DNA of 64,000 nucleotides from Hymenobacter swuensis DY53 (lineage in GTDB: Bacteria > Bacteroidota > Bacteroidia > Cytophagales > Hymenobacteraceae), in contig NZ_CP007145.1 in the NCBI RefSeq assembly GCF_000576555.1, positions 2,542,001 to 2,606,000 on the forward strand. Reading direction: 5' to 3'. Below are positions 58,160 through 64,000 of the stretch, in pieces. The notes beneath the pieces were generated by a model that did no database searches, was not told where the DNA came from, and was given only the letters and a program-made list of their open reading frames with translations. Position 1 is the first letter of the stretch, and every line of letters starts with the position of its first letter. Made by a program: the position numbers and the translations under genes.

Positions 58160-59008
58160 ATGGATACCGCCGCCACGCTCGCCTTTTTTCAGAACTTCTA
58201 TACCGGCACCGCACTCTACGTAGTGCCCGAGCCCGATGCGGCAGCTCCGGAGGCCGGCCATGTGGCGGCGGCCACCCTCCCTGCCGAACCCGTACCGCCA
58301 GTCGTAGCCGCGCCGGCTAGCGCTCAGCTGCCGCCCGCACCGCTTCCGGTGGCACCTCGGCCGCCCGCGGCTCCGGCCCCGGCGGCTCCTCCCCGGCCCG
58401 CCGTGCCCGCGCCGGCACCGATGGCTCCGCCCGTTGCCGCGCCCGTTGCTACACCGCCCCTGCCCGCTCCGAAACCGATAACGGCAGAACCTGCTGCGCC
58501 GGCACCGGTCGCGCAGCCGCTCGGGACGCTGCCGCTGGCCCAGCTGCCGGCGGCGGCTCCCGCTCCGGCGGGCCGGGTGCAGCCGACACCCACTCAGTCG
58601 CCGGTGGCGCATATTCCGTTTGCCACGCTGGGCAGCAACGCCCAGGGGCTGGTGATTCTGGTGCGCGTGTCGCCTGAGCAGTTCCTCAAGCTACCGCGCA
58701 ACGTGTTCCTCAATAACCTGCTCAAGGCCCTGCGCCTGGTGATGGAAGACGTGGTACTGGTGAACGTGGAGCACGAGAAGTTTCCGGTGGCCCTATGCAG
58801 CCTGCGCCAGCACCTGGCCGCCCGACAGTTCCTGGCCTTTGGCAAAAATCTGCTCGACGTGGCCGTGTACACCACCCAACCCTACGAGCCGGTGCTCCTC
58901 TACGGCGACACCGCCTTCCTCGGCGCCAGCGAAATTGAGATGCTGGAGTACGACGCCGGCCGCAAAAAACAGCTCTGGCAAGCCGTGCAGCGGATGTTTC
59001 TGGGGTGA
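58160..59008 (+). CDS. Pro/Ala-rich linker protein with a possible HolD (psi)-like C-terminal domain
   Basis: The 282-residue protein has a short helical head (1-22), a Pro/Ala low-complexity linker (about 27-155) and a C-terminal alpha/beta domain (about 160-282). That domain runs as strand LGSNAQGLVILVRV, helix NVFLNNLLKALRLV, strand DVVLVN, strand VAVYTTQPYEP and a last helix RKKQLWQAVQRMF. The order and the closing LW helix recall the psi subunit (HolD) of DNA polymerase III, but similarity is weak and this is inference. ATG 58160 is preferred over TTG 58154. The stop codon overlaps the left arm of a 36-bp palindrome. Confidence 0.6.
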   Translation: MDTAATLAFFQNFYTGTALYVVPEPDAAAPEAGHVAAATLPAEPVPPVVAAPASAQLPPAPLPVAPRPPAAPAPAAPPRPAVPAPAPMAPPVAAPVATPPLPAPKPITAEPAAPAPVAQPLGTLPLAQLPAAAPAPAGRVQPTPTQSPVAHIPFATLGSNAQGLVILVRVSPEQFLKLPRNVFLNNLLKALRLVMEDVVLVNVEHEKFPVALCSLRQHLAARQFLAFGKNLLDVAVYTTQPYEPVLLYGDTAFLGASEIEMLEYDAGRKKQLWQAVQRMFLG

Positions 59009-59084
59009 TGGTTGAATGGCTTAACGAGAAACGGCCCGCGTCTGAAGTGACGCGGGCCGTTTCTCGTTAAGCCATTCAACCATC
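59007..59084. repeat. Perfect 36-bp inverted repeat at a convergent gene end
   Basis: Arms 59007-59042 and 59049-59084 are exact complements around six bases. The left arm overlaps the stop codon of the gene at 58160, and the right arm ends 11 bases before the stop of the convergent TlpA-like gene. The design matches the element at 43433. Confidence 0.95.
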
Positions 59085-59094
59085 CAGCCATTGC

Positions 59095-60240
59095 TTACTT
59101 CAGCACCGAAGCCAGTTTAGCTTCCAATGCCTCACCACGCAGGTTTTTACCGATGATGCGGCCCTGGGGGTCGAGCAGAATGGAGGCGGGAATGGACTTG
59201 ATGCCGTAGGTCTGGCCGGCGGCCGACTCCCAGCCCTTCAGGTCCGAAACGTGCTTCCAGACGAGGCCGTCGGCTTCAATAGCCTTGAGCCACTTGGCGC
59301 GGTCCTGATCAAACGACACGCCGTAGATTTCGAAGCCTTTGCCTTTGAACTTGTTGTAGGCCTTCACCACATTGGGGTTTTCGCGGCGGCAGGGGCCGCA
59401 CCAGCTGGCCCAGAAGTCGATGAGTACATACTTACCGCGCAGGCTGGTCAGCGGCAGGGCTTTCCCATCGGGGGCGGCCAGGCTGATTTCGGGGGCCGTG
59501 GTACCAACAGCGGTAGCCCGCAGCGGCTCCAGGCGGGCCACCAGGGCCTTGGTGTAGCGCGAGTTAGGCTGGCTGGTTTTTAGTTGGGTAGCCACCGAAT
59601 CGGCCAGCGTGAAGTTCTCATCGGGGTTCAGCACGCTGCTCACCACAAAGCCCGACACGATGGAGCCCGGATTCTGGCGCACCAGTCGAACCACTTCGCG
59701 CTGGCCCATGCTTTGCACCAGCTCAGCCTGCCGCTGAATGGCCTGCATCGAGTCCTGGCGGCCGGCCTGGGCGGCCTGGGTGTACCGCTGCTCCAGGCGG
59801 GGCATCAGTTGCTGCATCTGCTGCTGGCTGGTTTGCAGGGCTTGGTTTACCTGGCGCAGCAGCTCCGAATCGGGGGAGCCTTTCACGGCGTAGGTGGCGG
59901 CCAGCTTCTGCGCGTCGCCGGTCAGCTCCAGACGACTGCCGTTGCCGAGCACTACCAGGGCTTGGTTCTGGTCGGAGGTTTTCACCTGATAAAGGCCGGT
60001 TTCGGGCAGGGTGCCGGCAAATTTAAACTGGCCCTTCTCGTCCACCGTGGCCGTATCACGCGACACAAACTGGGTTTCACCCAGTTCGGCCAGGTACACC
60101 TTAGTGCCAGCCGGAGCATTCTGGAGTTGACCATTGAGCTGGTACCCCGTGGCATCGGTGCCGCCGGTAGTGGGCGTAGTGTTCTTATTGCAGGCATTGG
60201 CCATGCCCAGCAGGGCACCCAGGTAGAGCAGGCTCTTCAT
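59095..60240 (-). CDS. Thiol-disulfide oxidoreductase lipoprotein (TlpA-like, DUF4369 N-terminus)
   Basis: The protein has a lipoprotein signal (GMANAC), a beta-sandwich DUF4369-type domain (about 32-120), a helical linker (about 125-245) and a thioredoxin-fold domain with the redox motif WCGPC (280-284 from this start) in the frame FWASWCGPCRREN. It probably reduces disulfides in periplasmic proteins. In Bacteroidota such proteins usually occur in series. ATG 60240 is preferred over the longer start at 60252 because it gives the standard signal (MKSLLYLG). Two related genes follow on the same strand upstream. Confidence 0.9.
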   Translation of the reverse strand: MKSLLYLGALLGMANACNKNTTPTTGGTDATGYQLNGQLQNAPAGTKVYLAELGETQFVSRDTATVDEKGQFKFAGTLPETGLYQVKTSDQNQALVVLGNGSRLELTGDAQKLAATYAVKGSPDSELLRQVNQALQTSQQQMQQLMPRLEQRYTQAAQAGRQDSMQAIQRQAELVQSMGQREVVRLVRQNPGSIVSGFVVSSVLNPDENFTLADSVATQLKTSQPNSRYTKALVARLEPLRATAVGTTAPEISLAAPDGKALPLTSLRGKYVLIDFWASWCGPCRRENPNVVKAYNKFKGKGFEIYGVSFDQDRAKWLKAIEADGLVWKHVSDLKGWESAAGQTYGIKSIPASILLDPQGRIIGKNLRGEALEAKLASVLK

Positions 60241-60394
60241 TTTGTGCATCATTCAGAAAGCAGACCGCCGGAATAATGGGCGGGGGTTTGGCAAAAGACG
60301 AGGAAACGGGCCGCAAGTTGCCGATTTTGGCCGGAATTGCCCCGCCTCCTCCCTAACCACTTCCCACACGCCTCAGTTCACCTGCCGCCCCGCG

Positions 60395-61426
60395 CTACGG
60401 CAGCAGTTTGCTCAACCGTTTCTCCAGCGCCTCCCCCCGCAGGTTGCGCGACAGGATAAGGCCATCGGGAGCAATGAGCACAGTGGTGGGCACGGCCAGC
60501 ACCCCGTAGAGCTGCGCTGCCGGCGAGTCCCAACCTTTCAGATCCGGCACCTGCGTCCAGGGCAGCTGGTCCTGCCCCACAGCTTTGCGCCATTTGCCGC
60601 CGTCCGCATCCACCGATACGCTCACGATTTCCAGCCCCTTAGCCTGGTACTGCTGATACAGGGTACGCAGACGCGGGTTTTCGGCGCGGCAGGGGCCGCA
60701 CCAGCTGGCCCAGAAATCAACCAGCACATACTTGCCGCGCAGGCTGCTGAGCGTGAACGAGGGGCCGGTGGCCGTGGGCAGGGTGAAATCTGGAGCCGGT
60801 TCGCCGCCCTTTTCGGTGAGGGCCGCCGTGTGGGTGCGGGTGGCCAGCGCCTGGGCTTCGGCCAGGGCCGGTTGCCGCTGGGCCAGCACCGTGGTCATAG
60901 AATCGACAAATGCCTGCTGGCTGGCCTGGCGGCTGAGGTAATTTTTGGTGAGGTAGGCTGCCAGAAAGGTATCCGGCGTGCGGCGCACCAAGGCGCGCAA
61001 CTCCCGCAGGCCCCGGTTTTTAGCCGGCAGCTGGGCCACCCCGAACATCTGCGGATAGATATCCTGCTGAAACTGCTGCCATTGTTCCACGCCTACCGAG
61101 CCCCGGGCTTTAAACCGCAGAAACTGTTTTTGGGGCTCCTGCTCCAACGTGAAGCTGAGCTGGTCGCCGGGGTGCAGGGGCAGCTGGTATATTACCTTCT
61201 GCCCGCTTACCTTCAAAGAGGCCAGAATGGGGTCCGCCAGCTGCCCGCGCAGCTCACAATGGCCCGCCGCGTCCACCGTGGCCGAGTCCAGCGTCTGCCA
61301 GCCGCTCTGGTAATGGGTGAGGTAGATAGTCGTACCGGCCGGTACGCCGGTCAGCTGGCCCTGCAGTACATAGGCAGGCGGCGCAACGGCCGCCGTCAGC
61401 AGCCAGGGAAATAACGCAGTAAGCAT
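60395..61426 (-). CDS. Thiol-disulfide oxidoreductase (TlpA-like, DUF4369 N-terminus), second copy
   Basis: The 343-residue protein has a signal peptide (about 1-16), a DUF4369-like domain (18-110), a helical linker (to about 205) and a thioredoxin-fold domain with WCGPC at 242-246 (FWASWCGPCRAEN). It is the same type as its neighbour at 59095, but no lipobox Cys is obvious, so it may be soluble. The 154-base gap to the first copy shows no clear terminator, so both may be on one transcript. Probable role: redox maintenance of secreted proteins. Confidence 0.9.
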   Translation of the reverse strand: MLTALFPWLLTAAVAPPAYVLQGQLTGVPAGTTIYLTHYQSGWQTLDSATVDAAGHCELRGQLADPILASLKVSGQKVIYQLPLHPGDQLSFTLEQEPQKQFLRFKARGSVGVEQWQQFQQDIYPQMFGVAQLPAKNRGLRELRALVRRTPDTFLAAYLTKNYLSRQASQQAFVDSMTTVLAQRQPALAEAQALATRTHTAALTEKGGEPAPDFTLPTATGPSFTLSSLRGKYVLVDFWASWCGPCRAENPRLRTLYQQYQAKGLEIVSVSVDADGGKWRKAVGQDQLPWTQVPDLKGWDSPAAQLYGVLAVPTTVLIAPDGLILSRNLRGEALEKRLSKLLP

Positions 61427-61522
61427 GAGATAGGGTTAAAGAAGAAATACGGCTGCGAAGCTGTGCATTTCCCCCTATATATTCCATAAAACCGATATAC
61501 AAACTCCCCTTTCCGCCGCGCT

Positions 61523-62047
61523 TTAATCTAGCGGGATGTACCCGGAAATCTTCTGGCCCATGACCCGGCCGTACAGATCGGTAGCCAGCACCTGTCCCTC
61601 TGGACTCAGCAGTACCGAGAACGGCAGCGTCCGGACCCGGTAGGCCCGGGCCGCCGCGCCGCGTAGGCCCCGCCCGTCCGAGACGTGGAGCCACCCCAGT
61701 GTATCGGCGGCCACGGCCTCGTGCCAGCGGGCCGGGTCCTCGTCCAGCGACACGCGCACGATTTCCAGCCCCCGCGAGTGAAACTGCCCGTAGAGTTTGC
61801 GCAGATTAGGGGTTTCGGCCGCGCAGGGTACGCACCCGATGGCCCAGAAATCAAGCAGCACGTACCAGCCGCGCAGGCTGCTGAGCATGAACGGCTGACC
61901 AGCGGCCGTGGACAAGGTAAAGTCGGGGCCACGCCAGACCAGGGCGGCGGGTAGTGCACCCGTTGCCGCAGTAGTTGGTGCGGCCGGTGCCAAAGGCCGC
62001 TGGCAGCCCATGAGCACGGCTAAAAACCCAAAAGCAGCATAACGCAT
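61523..62047 (-). CDS. TlpA-like lipoprotein with an atypical CVPC motif
   Basis: The 174-residue protein has a lipoprotein signal (LMGC, Cys15) and only the thioredoxin-fold domain (about 38-170), without a DUF4369-like part. The redox motif is GCVPC (71-75) in FWAIGCVPCAAE, in place of the WCGPC of its neighbours. Loss of Trp and a Val-Pro dipeptide are expected to change its redox potential, making it more like a reductase or a substrate-specific variant (inference). The cis-Pro segment TLPFSVLL is kept. It is the most upstream of the three consecutive genes. Confidence 0.85.
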   Translation of the reverse strand: MRYAAFGFLAVLMGCQRPLAPAAPTTAATGALPAALVWRGPDFTLSTAAGQPFMLSSLRGWYVLLDFWAIGCVPCAAETPNLRKLYGQFHSRGLEIVRVSLDEDPARWHEAVAADTLGWLHVSDGRGLRGAAARAYRVRTLPFSVLLSPEGQVLATDLYGRVMGQKISGYIPLD

Positions 62048-62221
62048 AGCAACCCGGTGGTGAGGTGAGCGGGAAGATAGATGCTGCAGATAAAAAACCG
62101 CGACACATCATTGCCGGAGCAGCCGCGCCAGCAGCAACAGCAACAGCAACAAAGTACCAATAACGGTCATGCGGAGCATGACGTTTCTACTGACTGCGGT
62201 AACATTCTAAACAGCTCCTAT

Positions 62222-62266
62222 ACCAAAAAAAGCCACCAGCCGAACGGCTGGTGGCTTTTTTTGGTC
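62222..62266. terminator. Bidirectional intrinsic terminator
   Basis: The stem AAAAAGCCACCAGCCG / CGGCTGGTGGCTTTTT has a two- to four-base loop and A/T-runs on both sides. It lies 14 bases after the stop of gatB on the minus strand. Confidence 0.9.
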
Positions 62267-62279
62267 GTTTCAGAACGGT

Positions 62280-63737
62280 TTAGGCATCCAGCTTCTGACG
62301 CAGGAGTTGGTTGGCCATTTTAGGGTCGGCTTTGCCGCCGGTGAGCTTCATCAGCTCGCCCATAAACATGCCCGTGAGGCTTTTTTTGCCGGCGCGGTAC
62401 TCGGCCACTTTGGCGGGGTTGGCGTCGAGCACTTGCTGAATCATGGCTTCCAGCGCCCCGGCGTCGGACTGCTGGAGCAGGCCCTGGGCCTCGGCGGCAG
62501 CGGCGGCGGTGTGCGTGGGGTTTTCCAGCAGGAACGGAAACAGCTGCTTGCTGGCTACCGAGTGGCCCACCTTGTTGTCGTCAATGAGCCCAATGATATC
62601 GGCCAGGTGCTGGGTGGTGAGCGGGAACTGGTCGAGGGTGAGAGCCCGCTCATTGAGGTAGGCTTTTACCGGTCCGGTTACCCAGTTGGCGGCGGCTTTG
62701 GCGTTGGGCGTGAGGCGGGTCAGCTCATCGAAGTAGAGCGCCACTTCCTTTTCGGCCGTGAGCACCGTGGCATCGTAGTCCGAAAGGCCCAACTCGCCGG
62801 TGAAGCGGGCGTAGAGCTGCTGTGGCAGCGCCGGCAGCTCGGCCTGTACGCGGTGCAGCCACTCGTCGGAAATTATTACGGGCGGCAGGTCCGGCTCCGG
62901 GAAGTACCGGTAGTCGTTCATGGTTTCCTTGCTGCGCTGGCCGTTGGTGGTACCGGTAGCCGCGTCGAAGCCACGGGTTTCGGAGTCGATGATTTCGCCG
63001 GCTTCTACCAGCGCAATCTGCCGCTCAATCTCGTACTCAATGGCCCGCTGCACGTTGCGGAAGGAGTTCATATTCTTCACCTCCACCTTCACGCCGAACT
63101 CGGTGGCGTCCTTGCGCATCACCGAAATGTTGGCGTCGCAGCGTAAAGAGCCTTCCTCCATGTTACCGTCGCAGATGCCCAGGTACTCCACCAGCTTCTT
63201 GATTTCGGCCAGGTAGGCGTAGGCTTCCTCCGCGTTGCGGATGTCGGGCTCACTCACGATTTCGATGAGCGGCACGCCGGCCCGGTTCAGGTCCACGAGG
63301 GTTTCCACCTCGCCAGCCAGGTGCATGCTCTTGCCCGCGTCCTCCTCCATGTGGATGCGCGTCACCCCGATTTTCTTCACCGAGCCGTCGCCCAGGCGGA
63401 TATCCACGTGGCCGTCGTGGCAGATGGGGGTTTTGTCCTGGGTGATTTGGTAGCCCTTTGGCAGGTCGGGGTAGAAGTAGTTTTTGCGCGCAAACAGGTT
63501 GTCGCGGCGGATGTGGCAGTTGGTGGCCAGGCCCATTTTCATGGCAAACTCCACGGCCGAGTAGTTTACGCGCGGCAGCGTGCCGGGGTGGCCCAGCGTA
63601 ATGACGCTCAGGTTGTTATTAGGCAAAGCGCCGTACTCGTTTTCGTCGGAAGAGTACATTTTGCTGCGCGTGAGCAGCTGGGCGTGTACTTCGAGGCCGA
63701 TGACGGGCTGGTATTTGGATTTGATGCTGTCGTCCAT
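62280..63737 (-). CDS. gatB: Aspartyl/glutamyl-tRNA amidotransferase subunit B
   Basis: This subunit of GatCAB converts Glu-tRNA(Gln) or Asp-tRNA(Asn) to the amide form. It shows the N-terminal YQPVIGLEVHAQLLT (9-23), the central FYPDLPKGYQITQ and VTRIHMEEDAGKSMH blocks, VDLNRAGVPLIEIVSEPD, KNMNSFRNVQRAIEYE and the C-terminal GatB/Yqey tail domain (about 335-485). The length of 485 residues from ATG 63737 is normal; longer in-frame starts lack family sequence. GatA and GatC are not in the window. Confidence 0.97.
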   Translation of the reverse strand: MDDSIKSKYQPVIGLEVHAQLLTRSKMYSSDENEYGALPNNNLSVITLGHPGTLPRVNYSAVEFAMKMGLATNCHIRRDNLFARKNYFYPDLPKGYQITQDKTPICHDGHVDIRLGDGSVKKIGVTRIHMEEDAGKSMHLAGEVETLVDLNRAGVPLIEIVSEPDIRNAEEAYAYLAEIKKLVEYLGICDGNMEEGSLRCDANISVMRKDATEFGVKVEVKNMNSFRNVQRAIEYEIERQIALVEAGEIIDSETRGFDAATGTTNGQRSKETMNDYRYFPEPDLPPVIISDEWLHRVQAELPALPQQLYARFTGELGLSDYDATVLTAEKEVALYFDELTRLTPNAKAAANWVTGPVKAYLNERALTLDQFPLTTQHLADIIGLIDDNKVGHSVASKQLFPFLLENPTHTAAAAAEAQGLLQQSDAGALEAMIQQVLDANPAKVAEYRAGKKSLTGMFMGELMKLTGGKADPKMANQLLRQKLDA

Positions 63738-63879
63738 AGAGAAATCAGGCAGGGTTGGCCGCCGGGGCCGCAAGATAAAACTATCTGTCCGAGAAAAAGC
63801 AGTTGCCCATCGTGCAACCAACTGGCCTTTCTGCCCGGACTGAGTGCCTTCGGGTATCAGTTGCTACCGCAGCGCCGGC

Positions 63880-64000
63880 TTAGAGCGTCTGGGGTGGCCG
63901 CCGCCGGAACAGGGGGGTGTTGTTGATGGCAAAGGTGATTGGCACCGTGAAATACACCCGTACCGGCCGGCCGTCTTGGCGGCCTGGTATGAATTTCGGA
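63880..64000 (-). CDS. TonB-family protein, C-terminal fragment (cut by the window edge)
   Basis: About 40 codons on the minus strand end at a TAA at 63880-63882. The translation KFIPGRQDGRPVRVYFTVPI followed by TFAINN matches the last strands of a TonB C-terminal domain, which contacts TonB-dependent receptors. It is short and cut at the window end, so the rest of the protein is unseen. A tail of RRRPPQTL after the domain is Pro/Arg-rich. Confidence 0.8.
   Translation of the reverse strand, partial: PKFIPGRQDGRPVRVYFTVPITFAINNTPLFRRRPPQTL

Noticed and set aside
62307..63146. A 279-codon open frame opposite gatB
   Set aside because: Gly/Val/His-rich shadow frame; gatB on the other strand is certain.
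1..64000. tRNA genes, rRNA genes, CRISPR arrays, insertion sequences with transposases, prophage genes
   Set aside because: None could be recognised by eye; the palindromic elements have no coding capacity and regular spacer-repeat structure is absent.

Overview
The window is 64 kb of high-GC chromosome from a Bacteroidota bacterium, most likely a Hymenobacter-like member of the Cytophagales (inference). The signs are a TamL-type BamA homologue, Trx-fold lipoproteins with DUF4369-like N-termini, an alpha/beta-fused 2-oxoacid dehydrogenase E1, DUF2911 and DUF4259 proteins, TAnnTTTG-type promoter boxes and the general absence of Shine-Dalgarno sequences. No rRNA, tRNA, CRISPR array, transposase, integrase or phage gene was recognised. 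Between genes there are many palindromic elements.

Layout. 0-2.1 kb: exported protein, exported DNA/RNA nuclease and a small SpoIIAA-like protein. 2.3-11.8 kb: a signalling cluster of three large histidine kinases (one TPR type that looks catalytically degenerate, two with five or six PAS domains), one stand-alone receiver and a second SpoIIAA-like protein. 12.0-21.7 kb: the most unusual locus. It holds a soluble coiled-coil protein, a membrane-anchored PspA-like coiled-coil protein, a solute-binding protein fused to a peptidoglycan-binding OmpA domain, an ABC permease and ATPase, a lipoprotein of the NTF2-fold immunity type, a sigma-54-dependent response regulator and its sensor kinase. A candidate -24/-12 promoter lies before the first gene. 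I read this as an envelope-stress or cell-wall-tethered transport system under its own sigma-54 circuit (inference).

22.3-36 kb: PAP2 phosphatase, two half-size EamA transporters, GpsA, a MacA-like adaptor and TolC-like protein without a pump, serine dehydratase beta subunit, tryptophan 2,3-dioxygenase, an M23 peptidase, lipoproteins, an MFS symporter and an O-antigen ligase-like protein. At 36.3 kb a cobalamin riboswitch stands before an acyl-CoA thioesterase gene, not before the usual B12 uptake or synthesis gene. 37-49 kb: oxidoreductases, an ECF sigma/anti-sigma/outer-membrane trio, an RNA methyltransferase facing TamL, and the fused E1 component, which carries an insert that looks like a captured repeat. 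49-64 kb: outer-membrane protein, GNAT acetyltransferase, metallo-beta-lactamase-fold hydrolase, HemF coupled to a PAP2 phosphatase, RibE, a polyprenyl-phosphate sugar transferase, Pcm, a second thioesterase, a protein with a possible HolD-like domain, three consecutive TlpA-like proteins, GatB, and the C-terminal end of a TonB-family protein at the window edge.

All domain calls were made by eye from the sequence. No database search was run.
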